6,785 nt of DNA. Origin: Phycisphaerae bacterium. GTDB lineage: Bacteria > Planctomycetota > Phycisphaerae > UBA1845 > UTPLA1. Position numbers and translations under genes: made by a program. The notes beneath the pieces were generated by a model. The model was not told where the DNA came from and ran no database searches. It was given only the letters and a program-made list of their open reading frames with translations. Position 1 is the first letter of the stretch. Each line of letters starts with the position of its first letter. Shown piece by piece: positions 1 to 6,285 of the stretch. The stretch covers positions 1 to 6,785 of the forward strand of contig JAFGQA010000144.1 in the NCBI GenBank assembly GCA_016935885.1, in the 5' to 3' direction.

Positions 1-67
1 CGCGGTTTTGATCGACGATGCACATTGTGGTAGTCTTCTTATGGAGGTCGCAGCCGATGTAGTTCAT
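1..67 (-). CDS. IS110-family transposase, N-terminal fragment (runs off the window)
   Basis: The minus strand from 67 reads MNYIGCDLHKKTTTMCIVDQ and continues past the window edge; only 22 codons are present. The pattern M-x-Y-I-G-x-D-L-H-K-K is the start of the RuvC-like DEDD domain of IS110 transposases, and D7 would be the first catalytic acid. These enzymes recombine DNA through a DEDD domain plus a C-terminal serine-containing Tnp domain, guided by a structured RNA from the element itself. The ATG at 67-65 is well supported: AAGGAG lies 7 bases upstream (80-75). The frame is intact in the visible part, but whether the gene is complete and active cannot be judged. No other family that I know fits this N-terminus as well. 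Confidence 0.82.
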   Translation of the reverse strand, partial: MNYIGCDLHKKTTTMCIVDQNR

Positions 68-74
68 GGTTCTT

Positions 75-80
75 CTCCTT
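75..80 (-). promoter_or_regulatory. Ribosome binding site of the IS110 transposase
   Basis: AAGGAG on the minus strand, 7 bases before the ATG at 67. It is the strongest Shine-Dalgarno sequence in the window and fixes the transposase start. Most other genes here have weak or no such motif, which fits an element imported from elsewhere. Confidence 0.75.
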
Positions 81-250
81 GTGTGGAAGCCTCAGGTTTA
101 TAAAAAACGACCGAATGGTTTACCACGAACCCAAGGAAACCAGAACCCCACGCCTCGACCTCCGCTTCATAGCTTCACGCACCGAGACTGTCGCGGACGC
201 CGCGGTCCGTTTTTCAGCACCGCCTCCTTGCTATTCGCGACCCGCGTGGC
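81..250 (-). ncRNA. Candidate IS110 bridge RNA region upstream of the transposase
   Basis: This non-coding stretch lies directly 5' of the transposase gene, where IS110-group elements encode the bridge RNA whose two internal loops pair with target and donor DNA. Two stems are visible. On the minus strand TGGTTT (142-137) pairs with AAACCA (121-116) around a 15-base loop. CGGAC (209-205) pairs with GTCCG (198-194) around a 6-base loop, preceded by five A. Between them lie about 50 bases with no strong stem, which could hold an internal loop. I did not identify guide segments, because the element's outer ends and insertion site are not resolved. The location is expected from family knowledge; calling this an RNA is inference, and its ends are approximate. 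Confidence 0.35.
194..214 (+). terminator. Small hairpin followed by five T (possible terminator or bridge-RNA stem)
   Basis: On the plus strand CGGAC (194-198), a 6-base loop and GTCCG (205-209) are followed by TTTTT (210-214). This has the form of a weak Rho-independent terminator for rightward transcription, which could block read-through from the insertion sequence side into the gene at 326. The stem is only 5 bp, so the call is weak. The same bases would form a stem in a leftward bridge RNA. Confidence 0.3.
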
Positions 251-282
251 CTAGTATTTGTTGCTCTGCGTCTCCCGTACAC

Positions 283-295
283 CGGGGCTTGCCCG
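283..295. repeat. Possible degenerate copy of the CTTG-loop hairpin
   Basis: CGGG (283-286) and CCCG (292-295) flank GCTTG. The sequence matches the tip of hairpin H1 (minus strand) except for a missing TC in the loop and one fewer C. It lies between the presumed insertion-sequence end and the start of the gene at 326. It is short enough to be chance. Confidence 0.3.
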
Positions 296-325
296 TTTGC
301 CAACGCCGAATCGGAGCGAGGCCTC

Positions 326-1771
326 TTGGCTGGTTCTTCACGATCTGGAAGTGCTGTCGGCCTCAGCCAAGCCGACACGACGCCGCCCGAACGGCGGAGA
401 CGCCGGCTGCGTTGGATTCCCCTTGCCCTCTGCATTGTGATCTCGGTCTGGATCGGCCGCTTCGCCTACCTGCGGATTACCCGCCGGCCCACGCCGAGGC
501 CGGAGTACTGGGCAGCCAGGATCGCCGAGCTTGATCCGCCGGGCGAAGGCGCTCTCTCCACCGAACAGGCGTACGAGATCCTCAACAACCGCCCCTGGGA
601 AGGCAAACCTGAGGTGATGGACGTCTTCACGTGGCAGGGTTTCTGGCGCACCCTGGAAGGCCAGTGGGACGAGTCCCGGCGCGACATCTCCGCTGCCACG
701 CTCGTTTTCACATCTGGCGAGTTCCATCGCGCGCGCGCCGAGCTCCAACGCGCCACACGACTCGGGTGGCCTGACATCACTCCACCCGTCCCGTGGCCGT
801 ACATGGTGGTGTCCGACCCCCACGCAGGATGGGGCAGCCTGCTCCTCTCGCACTCGCGATGGTCGCGGGAGCAAGGAGAGGACATAGAGACAACCGTGGA
901 AGATTGGCTGACGGCGCTTCGCCTGGCACGTCAGGCTCGCCGTCAACGCACAGCGCTCTCCCTCCGCTTCGAGAGCGGAATCATCTTTTCCGTGGCCATC
1001 GAGATGATATGGACGGCCAAGGAGCCACACGATCACATCGATACACGGACCTTGGCCATCGACGTCGATCAGATCACCGGCGCGCTGCTGAGTCCCGCAG
1101 GACTCCTTGAAGGCGAGCGTCTCTATTTGCATTCCGTGCTTGAACACTCCTACGTGCGCGAGAACGGTGATTGGCTGGCCGTGAATGAATTCGCTGCGAA
1201 TCGGATGAAGTGCGCTGGCAGTGGGCCAGCCACGCCGCCGTCGAGCATTTGGAACCTGGCGTCACCGCTGTTTCACGATCTGCCCACGGCACGCGAGCGT
1301 GTGGACGAGTACATTGCCGCCTGCCGCGAGATCCCTGATGGTGTCACGGCCGCTCGTCTTCTGTCAAACGCAGACCAGGATTGGAACGAGCACCGCGTCG
1401 GAGTACTCGACGGGCTCGGGGAAAACCACTATTACCTCGTTGAGAACAGCCTCCCTCGTTATCGTCTAGCGCGTTGCCTTAGGGATGCGGCTCTCACAAT
1501 GCTTGCCCTCGCGGAGTATTACCGTCAACACCGCGACTACCCCGAGACACTCGATGAGCTCGTCCCAGACCTACTACCGCGCTTGCCGATCGACTACGCT
1601 GATGGCCGAATTCTGAGATACCGGCGCGTGGAGAACAACTTCGTTCTTTACAGCATCGGAGAGGACGGCAAGGACGACGGTGGGACGGGCATCGTTAGTA
1701 GGCCCAGTCTGCGCTGCGAGCCGGACTTCGTGTTCACCTTGTTGGAGCGCCCGCCCTTGTACGAACGCTAG
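326..1771 (+). CDS. Single-pass membrane protein with GspG-like C-terminal motif, function unknown
   Basis: A 481-residue protein with no assigned function. The start is TTG at 326: the frame is open back to a stop at 170-172 but has no earlier ATG, GTG or TTG, and GGAG (313-316) and GAGG (318-321) lie just upstream. Residues 23-29 are a basic patch (RRRRRLR) followed by one membrane segment at about 30-49, so the long remainder is predicted to lie outside the cytoplasm. The middle is W-, R- and E-rich without a recognised motif. At about 386-455 the protein has an alanine-rich helix, then YPETLDELVPDLLPRLPIDY, then LYSIGEDGKDDGG. This resembles the C-terminal half of type II secretion pseudopilin GspG, whose GADG-type loop binds calcium, and it recurs in planctomycete proteins. 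A prepilin signal is absent. It is followed after 14 bases by a zinc-ribbon membrane protein, very likely in the same operon. Confidence 0.85.
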   Translation: MAGSSRSGSAVGLSQADTTPPERRRRRLRWIPLALCIVISVWIGRFAYLRITRRPTPRPEYWAARIAELDPPGEGALSTEQAYEILNNRPWEGKPEVMDVFTWQGFWRTLEGQWDESRRDISAATLVFTSGEFHRARAELQRATRLGWPDITPPVPWPYMVVSDPHAGWGSLLLSHSRWSREQGEDIETTVEDWLTALRLARQARRQRTALSLRFESGIIFSVAIEMIWTAKEPHDHIDTRTLAIDVDQITGALLSPAGLLEGERLYLHSVLEHSYVRENGDWLAVNEFAANRMKCAGSGPATPPSSIWNLASPLFHDLPTARERVDEYIAACREIPDGVTAARLLSNADQDWNEHRVGVLDGLGENHYYLVENSLPRYRLARCLRDAALTMLALAEYYRQHRDYPETLDELVPDLLPRLPIDYADGRILRYRRVENNFVLYSIGEDGKDDGGTGIVSRPSLRCEPDFVFTLLERPPLYER

Positions 1772-1785
1772 CCGAGTTCAGAGGA

Positions 1786-3234
1786 ATGACACCGGACGTC
1801 AACACCGCCGGCCTACCAGAAGGAAGGATTGCGACGTACGTGGCGCCGTCACTGCCCCCCACTGCGCCGGCGCCCGAGATGCCCCGCAAGGTCGGCTTCC
1901 TCAAGGCCCTGCTGCTCTTCTGGATCCTGCCAAAGCGCTATGGCCCCTACTTGGCGGCCGGATCATTCAGGCGCGCATTCGCTGCCCATTCTCTTTCCCT
2001 GATAGCGAGCCTCATCGTGGCGCTGGCCGCGTCGTGGGGACCTATCGGCGCTACGTTCCACTCGTTCCGCTCCGGCGAGATACGCGTACAACTGGCAACC
2101 TGGATCCTGGACCTTGCTGAACAAAGCACCCGCACAAGATGGAGCTGGCTTTCCGCCGTGGTCGTGACCGGCTGCGTGCCGCTGGCGGAATTGCTGCTTG
2201 TCGTACTGGGCACGGCTGTCATGCCGTTTGCCGCCGGTGGGGACCACGCCTTCTCCGTCTGGAAGCGCAGCGTGAAAAACGCCTACTGGAGCACCACGAT
2301 TCTCCTGCCCGCCTCGTTGCTCGCGGCTGCCGCCATGCGACTGGGCTTTCATGCAGGGGTCTTCGACTCCAGACTTGTTCTCAGCGACGATGTCGCCTTG
2401 GCCATAGCCAGTTCCGCTTGCACTGCTGCTGCGCTATTCATCGTGCTCTTGCTGCGGGCACTCCTGGTCGGTGCCCACCGCTACGTCGGTCCACCTGACG
2501 GCCCCGCCTTCGCCCCGCGAGAACCCCGATGTGACGACTGCGGCTACCTGATTGTCGGGTTGCCGCTTGCGTCAAGATGCCCGGAATGTGGCCTGCTCGT
2601 CGAGGACTCCCTGCCTGGCGGCAGACGCAAGCCCACGGCTTGGCAACAGGACCAATTCAGACCCCGCGGCTTCGCCGAGCTGCTCCGGTTGCAGTGGGCC
2701 GTGCTGCGAGGCAACCGCGTCTTTCGCCGAATTCCCGTTCAGCGAGACATCGCCGCCGCGAGGCATTTCTGGTGGGGCACGTGGATCGTCGTCATACTTT
2801 GTCTGTTGGCGTTGCTCCGAGCAACGGCCACCCTGTTCCCCGACGACGCCGACCTCCGTTTGGCCATGGGGCCGATCTCCATGTTCATCGCTCCACTCCC
2901 CTTTGCTCTCCAATCGGTTGCGATGTTTGTGGGTTGCCTGTGGGCCCAACTGCGGTACGGCATCCGCGACTACCGCGTCTCGGCCATTGTCTGCTACTAC
3001 GCATCACCGCTGATGTGGCCCTTCATGCTGGTGGCCTTCATAAGCATGGTTTTAGCGAGCGGCTCGTTTCTTCAGGGACTCACCCGATACAGAGTGGGTC
3101 CTCTCGCCGGGCTCTCGCTCAACGGCGCTGAGTTCGTTGTCCTCGTGGCATTGGCCGTGGGCCTTGTCGCCCTCGTCTTCTGGTGGCTGCGACTTCTTAA
3201 TGCCTTGCGAGCCGCCCGCTACGCAAACGTGTAG
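1786..3234 (+). CDS. Eight-TM membrane protein with a central CxxC...CxxC zinc ribbon
   Basis: A 482-residue integral membrane protein of unknown function. Hydrophobic segments lie near residues 68-90, 125-148, 168-186, 203-230, 328-348, 361-386, 399-427 and 446-470, giving four helices on each side of a soluble middle part (about 231-327). That part holds a four-cysteine zinc ribbon, C249-x2-C252-x12-C265-x2-C268, of the CDDCGY...RCPECG form common in Phycisphaerae. The first half (cytoplasmic-looking FLKALLLFWILPKRYGP, then four helices) is vaguely like Yip1-type membrane domains, but I cannot confirm this. The ATG at 1786 follows AGAGGA directly, closer than usual for a Shine-Dalgarno; M32 is an alternative start. 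The 14-base spacing from the preceding gene indicates co-transcription and probably a shared envelope role. The gene ends 30 bases from the convergent pseudouridine synthase gene. Confidence 0.87.
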   Translation: MTPDVNTAGLPEGRIATYVAPSLPPTAPAPEMPRKVGFLKALLLFWILPKRYGPYLAAGSFRRAFAAHSLSLIASLIVALAASWGPIGATFHSFRSGEIRVQLATWILDLAEQSTRTRWSWLSAVVVTGCVPLAELLLVVLGTAVMPFAAGGDHAFSVWKRSVKNAYWSTTILLPASLLAAAAMRLGFHAGVFDSRLVLSDDVALAIASSACTAAALFIVLLLRALLVGAHRYVGPPDGPAFAPREPRCDDCGYLIVGLPLASRCPECGLLVEDSLPGGRRKPTAWQQDQFRPRGFAELLRLQWAVLRGNRVFRRIPVQRDIAAARHFWWGTWIVVILCLLALLRATATLFPDDADLRLAMGPISMFIAPLPFALQSVAMFVGCLWAQLRYGIRDYRVSAIVCYYASPLMWPFMLVAFISMVLASGSFLQGLTRYRVGPLAGLSLNGAEFVVLVALAVGLVALVFWWLRLLNALRAARYANV

Positions 3235-3264
3235 GACATCCGGCGCAATTTGCTTGAATGCCGC

Positions 3265-4212
3265 CTACGGTCCATCGGGCGCCAGGATGCGGCGGCGAGC
3301 GGGCGGCCTTGGCGGGCCTCCCGTCTCCTTCTTGGACCACGGCTTCGCGTTTGCCTTGGGCGGCGACGAGGATCGTCTTGTCGTCTTCGACCGACCCGCT
3401 GGGGCGCGTCTGGGCCGAGGCTCGGTGGCAGGCTCGCGTGGGGCGGCCGGCCTGGACCGTGCGGGACGACGAGTGGCTCCTTGCGTCGAAAACCGCTCGG
3501 CCAATGATCGGAGGTACTGGACTTCGTCCGGCGTGAGTCGGCGGAAGGCCCCGAGTGGGAGCTTGCGGATGGACAGCTTGCCCATTCGGACGCGGGCCAG
3601 GCGCCGGACCTTGTGGCCCGCCTTGGCGAGCATCCGCCGGATTTCCCTGTTGCGTCCTTCACGGAGGGTGATCTCCATGATCGCCTTGTCTCGCTGCCTG
3701 TGCGTGACGGAGATCATGGCGGGCGCGGTCTTGCCATCGGCGAGCCATGTGCCCGCGCGGAGCCTCTGCAACGTCTTGGTTGTCGGGCAGCCGGCGACCT
3801 CGACGCGGTATGTCTTCGGGATGCCGAATCTGGGGTGTGTGAGCTTCTGTGCCAGCGCCCCGTCATTGGTCATGATGAGGAGGCCCGTTGACTCGGCGTC
3901 CAGCCTGCCGACGGGAAAGACACGCTCGCGCACGCCCACCAGCAGGTCAACGGCGAGTTTCCTGCCGGCTGGGTCGTTGTGGGTGCAAAACACGTGGCGT
4001 GGCTTGTTGAGGAGGTAGTAGGCGAGGCCCTCGGGGCGAACGGGTTTGCCGTCCACGGTGATCCTGTCCTTGTCGGGATCGACCAGGACGGGCAACGTGC
4101 GGACGGTCCTGCCGTTGACGGCGACGCGGCCGTCCAGAACGAGCAGCTCACCAGCGCGGCGAGCGCCGAAGCCCGCGGCGGCGAGGACCTTCTGAATGCG
4201 TTCGGTGGCCAT
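3265..4212 (-). CDS. rluB: Ribosomal large-subunit pseudouridine synthase, RluB/RsuA family
   Basis: A 315-residue pseudouridine synthase that isomerises a specific uridine in rRNA, most likely in 23S rRNA as RluB does. Residues 2-60 form an S4 RNA-binding domain (RIQKVLAAAGFGARRAGELL..GRVAVNG). The catalytic domain follows, with GRLDAESTGLLIMTNDG at about 102-118, D105 being the catalytic aspartate, then KTYRVEVAG and REGRNREIRRML (184-195), all typical of the family. Residues from about 241 form a 75-residue basic tail rich in R, P, K and S, probably disordered and RNA-binding; such tails occur in RluB-like proteins. The ATG at 4212 is chosen because MATERIQKV matches the family N-terminus; the frame continues up to 4359, but those extra 49 residues look non-coding. 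The Shine-Dalgarno is weak. RluB is preferred over RsuA from the motif wording, but the exact target uridine is uncertain. Confidence 0.93.
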   Translation of the reverse strand: MATERIQKVLAAAGFGARRAGELLVLDGRVAVNGRTVRTLPVLVDPDKDRITVDGKPVRPEGLAYYLLNKPRHVFCTHNDPAGRKLAVDLLVGVRERVFPVGRLDAESTGLLIMTNDGALAQKLTHPRFGIPKTYRVEVAGCPTTKTLQRLRAGTWLADGKTAPAMISVTHRQRDKAIMEITLREGRNREIRRMLAKAGHKVRRLARVRMGKLSIRKLPLGAFRRLTPDEVQYLRSLAERFSTQGATRRPARSRPAAPREPATEPRPRRAPAGRSKTTRRSSSPPKANAKPWSKKETGGPPRPPARRRILAPDGP

Positions 4213-4371
4213 GTGGGTCGTCCCCGAGTGTGTCTGACGGGGGAGTGTAGGCGCAATCGAGACGGGGCGAAAGGAGGCAGAAGGAGGGATGAAACAGGAA
4301 ACGGGAAGCAGGCAATAGGGGAAACGAATAGCACATGCGCTTTCGTCTTTGCGCAGCACCCTCTTCGTCGG
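4213..4371 (-). promoter_or_regulatory. Pyrimidine-rich spacer between glycosyltransferase and rluB: possible Rho site or leader
   Basis: As read in the minus-strand RNA, about 70 bases (4330 down to 4259) are strongly C- and U-rich and poor in G, with only about 11 purines. Such G-poor, C-rich RNA is what Rho-dependent terminators use, so this spacer may end transcription of the glycosyltransferase gene. A weak stem TGCGC/GCGCA (4336-4340 with 4351-4355) sits just after its stop codon. Nearer to rluB, TACACT (4249-4244) could be a -10 box, but no convincing -35 accompanies it. All of this is inference from composition. Confidence 0.3.
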
Positions 4372-5943
4372 TTATCCTTCATCCTTGGGTAAGGGGGTAC
4401 CGGAGATGCTGAAGATGTGAACGCGGCTGCCGGCGGGGCCGATGGTCTGTTTTAACAACAACTGGGGGATGCTGCCGTCTTGCAGTGCTCGAAAGTGGGC
4501 TGTTTCGTCACTTTTCTTGCGGCGGCTGGCCTCGACGTCTACGAACCACGCCGGCGTGGGCCGCGCAACGTGCCGGCGGATTTCAGCAATGGATGCCGTC
4601 TCGGGGATTCGCAGCCAGGTTTGATCGGGATAGGTCCGTCCAGCGTAAAACATCACCTGTTCCAGGCGTTCGTGTGCCAGTACGGGTTGATCGGGATCTG
4701 TGTTGTCGCGAAGCCATTGGCCGGCGGCGCGGAGCGGCAGGGTGCCGCTGTTGACGGGGGGAAGAAGGCAGTAAAGCTGAGGGGCCAGCGGGAGTATGAT
4801 GCCAATAATGAGGACGGCGGCCTTCGCTGCGTTGCCAGCGGCGTGCAGCCGCTCGATGACGGTGTTGAGGAGTGTAACGAGGCCGCTCGCCGCCCAGGGG
4901 ATGGAGAGGGCCAAGGGGATAACCATGTAGCGGCTGCTGATCTCGCCGTAGGTCGTGACGCGGGCCTGCACGAGCAGGGTTTGCATCAGCACCGCCGCGA
5001 CGATCAACCGGCGGCCGGTCGTCTCGGCGCGGGGCGCGGATCTGAGGAGCACACCCAATAAGACCAACGTAGAAATGGCATAGCGGCCGCTTCTGGACCA
5101 GGCCTCGACCATGCGGATGGGAGCCTGCCACCAGGGGATAACGTGGGCGAGCAACAGTGAGGGGTCCTGGCCAAAACCGAAGGCGCCCGATACGTCCGCC
5201 GAGCCGCGAAACAGGTCGTGCAGGCTCTTGTTGGGCATGATCTTGCCCACGGCAACGGCGTATGGCGCAACAACGACGGCGAAGCAGACCGCCAGGACCG
5301 CGATACCGAGCAGCCGTTTGCGGGGCCGGAGACCTTGATTCGGCCACAACCAACAAACCCCGACGGCCGCGACGATGCCGATGGCTTCCTGGCGAAACAT
5401 GTAGGCCAAGCCGGCGATGAGGCCGCAGGCGGCCAGCGCCCACGTTTGTTTGGATCTCAACGCGGCGTAGCCAACCAACAGAGCGAGCAGGTAGGCGGCC
5501 AGGTGGGGCATATCGGACAGGACGTCGGCGGATAGCTGTGCCCCCTGCCACCAGAACGCGGCAAGGATGCCGGCGACGGCGGCGGTAGTGGTGTCGAAGA
5601 GGCGGCGCGTGAGCAGGTAGAGCAACCCGCAGGCGCACACGCCACCGAGCAAGGCGATCAACTGGCCACAGCGTTGCCAGGCGATCGGCGCATCATCGCC
5701 CACGATGGGGCCGACCAGGCGGTGCGTGCCGAGCAGCAGCCAGGCCATGCCCGGCTGCTTCGTGGTGACCTGCATCCATTTGATGGGGTCTTCGGCAAGC
5801 TGTTTGGCGAATGTGATGAAGTGGACGCCGTCGCGGCTGATGCAGGCTGGTTGCGTGCAGAGGAAGGCGCGCACGAGGAGCGCCAGGAGGATGACAGCGA
5901 GACAAGTTCGCCAAGCGGGGCTGGTTTGTACGAGACGGGTCAC
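4372..5943 (-). CDS. GT-C fold glycosyltransferase, family 39-like (ArnT/PMT-related)
   Basis: A 523-residue polytopic membrane protein of the GT-C class, which moves a sugar from a polyprenyl-phosphate donor to a lipid or protein on the outer face of the membrane. The first membrane helix is at about 11-30. A loop with SRDGVHFITFAKQLAEDP follows; D38 sits where the first catalytic acid of GT39/GT83 enzymes lies. TKQPGMAWLL (61-70), a second acidic loop SADVLSDMPH (138-147), FRQEAIG (183-189) and SRYMVIPLAL (337-346) match the layout of bacterial GT39-like proteins. About ten helices reach to residue 393, and a soluble C-terminal domain of about 130 residues follows (AGQWLRDNTDPDQPVLAHE). The GTG at 5943 is the only start after an in-frame stop at 5955-5953. 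No Shine-Dalgarno is present; GATAAT lies 8 bases upstream. The acceptor substrate cannot be told from sequence. rluB follows downstream on the same strand. Confidence 0.9.
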   Translation of the reverse strand: MTRLVQTSPAWRTCLAVILLALLVRAFLCTQPACISRDGVHFITFAKQLAEDPIKWMQVTTKQPGMAWLLLGTHRLVGPIVGDDAPIAWQRCGQLIALLGGVCACGLLYLLTRRLFDTTTAAVAGILAAFWWQGAQLSADVLSDMPHLAAYLLALLVGYAALRSKQTWALAACGLIAGLAYMFRQEAIGIVAAVGVCWLWPNQGLRPRKRLLGIAVLAVCFAVVVAPYAVAVGKIMPNKSLHDLFRGSADVSGAFGFGQDPSLLLAHVIPWWQAPIRMVEAWSRSGRYAISTLVLLGVLLRSAPRAETTGRRLIVAAVLMQTLLVQARVTTYGEISSRYMVIPLALSIPWAASGLVTLLNTVIERLHAAGNAAKAAVLIIGIILPLAPQLYCLLPPVNSGTLPLRAAGQWLRDNTDPDQPVLAHERLEQVMFYAGRTYPDQTWLRIPETASIAEIRRHVARPTPAWFVDVEASRRKKSDETAHFRALQDGSIPQLLLKQTIGPAGSRVHIFSISGTPLPKDEG

Positions 5944-5951
5944 GGCATGGG

Positions 5952-5957
5952 ATTATC
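5952..5957 (-). promoter_or_regulatory. Possible -10 box giving a leaderless glycosyltransferase mRNA
   Basis: GATAAT on the minus strand ends 8 bases before the GTG start. If used as a -10 box, transcription would begin at or next to the start codon, which would explain the lack of a Shine-Dalgarno. No good -35 hexamer is seen at 16-18 bases, so this is a weak call. Confidence 0.28.
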
Positions 5958-6120
5958 GCCGCAAATGCCAAGGTTTGCACGGCGTCGTGGTGCATGGCGT
6001 GCGTCCCGGAGCAGCTAAGGAGCCGCGCAGAAACAACTTAAACGGTTGATCCGCCAAACGGCAAGCCGGCAGGCCGGCCAAGCGGCGCAATCGATCATGT
6101 TATTTTCGCGCGACGCCTAA

Positions 6121-6167
6121 CGAACGAACGTAGCGTCGGGGACAAGCCCCGACGCCACGTTCATTCG
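6121..6167. repeat. Long imperfect inverted repeat (REP-like hairpin H1)
   Basis: A 21-bp stem with two mismatches encloses a 5-base loop. The inner 9 bp are perfect, GCGTCGGGG (6133-6141) with CCCCGACGC (6147-6155), loop ACAAG. The outer 12 bases CGAACGAACGTA (6121-6132) face CACGTTCATTCG (6156-6167). On the minus strand the tip reads GGGGCTTGTCCCC. No T-run follows, so it is not a standard terminator. It shares its loop core with the hairpin at 6738-6760. Confidence 0.8.
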
Positions 6168-6236
6168 CGTTTGCATTCGTTCGCTGCTCCAGATGCTAGA
6201 TGTCTTCCTAAAGCAGCTCACGCTTCCCTGCGACTT

Positions 6237-6285
6237 TGGCACGGGCGCCAAAGCCCGTGAATCCACCGCCGAGATGGCGGTGCCA
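6237..6285. repeat. Double hairpin with closing stem (REP-like element H2)
   Basis: Two adjacent hairpins are closed by a third stem. CACGGGC (6240-6246) pairs with GCCCGTG (6253-6259), loop GCCAAA. CACCGCC (6264-6270) pairs with GGCGGTG (6276-6282), loop GAGAT. TGGCAC (6237-6242) can pair with GTGCCA (6280-6285), competing with the inner stems by a few bases, so the fold is a three-way or clover-like shape. It lies 25 bases downstream of the stop of the small lipoprotein gene and could protect or end that transcript. Confidence 0.75.

Larger units (their letters stand above)
1..250 (-). mobile_element. 5' end of an IS110-family insertion sequence (partial, outer boundary uncertain)
   Basis: The left edge holds the start of an IS110-type transposase gene reading out of the window, preceded by a non-coding, hairpin-bearing stretch that fits the left end of such an element. 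IS110 elements have short or no terminal inverted repeats and often make no clear target duplication, so the outer boundary cannot be read directly. I place it somewhere between about 180 and 320, since the next gene starts at 326. A CT dinucleotide (the usual IS110 crossover core) at 253-254 on the minus strand, within AAATACTAGG, is one place to look, but this is only a guess. The element's other end is outside the window. Confidence 0.6.

Noticed and set aside
338..1147. 269-codon open frame opposite the first plus-strand gene
   Set aside because: No motif, no ribosome site, and the plus-strand frame has a membrane helix, a recognisable C-terminal motif and a close downstream partner.
3235..3264. 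Bidirectional terminator between the convergent genes
   Set aside because: The 30-base gap has no stable inverted repeat and no T-run, so termination there cannot be supported.
3137..4018. Long open frame on the plus strand opposite rluB
   Set aside because: It lies antisense to a clearly recognised pseudouridine synthase and its product is R/G/S-rich without any known motif; it arises from high GC content.
4213..4359. N-terminal extension of the pseudouridine synthase by 49 residues
   Set aside because: The S4 domain begins exactly at the ATG at 4212; the extension comes from the pyrimidine-rich spacer and resembles no part of the family.
4583..5638. 351-codon open frame on the minus strand, out of frame with the glycosyltransferase
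   Set aside because: It overlaps the real gene in another frame, and the product is dominated by R, P, H and G with no membrane segments or motifs.
6051..6085. GCCGGC repeats considered as an operator
   Set aside because: GCCGGC is self-complementary and common in GC-rich DNA; the two copies are 2 bases apart and not placed like a promoter operator.
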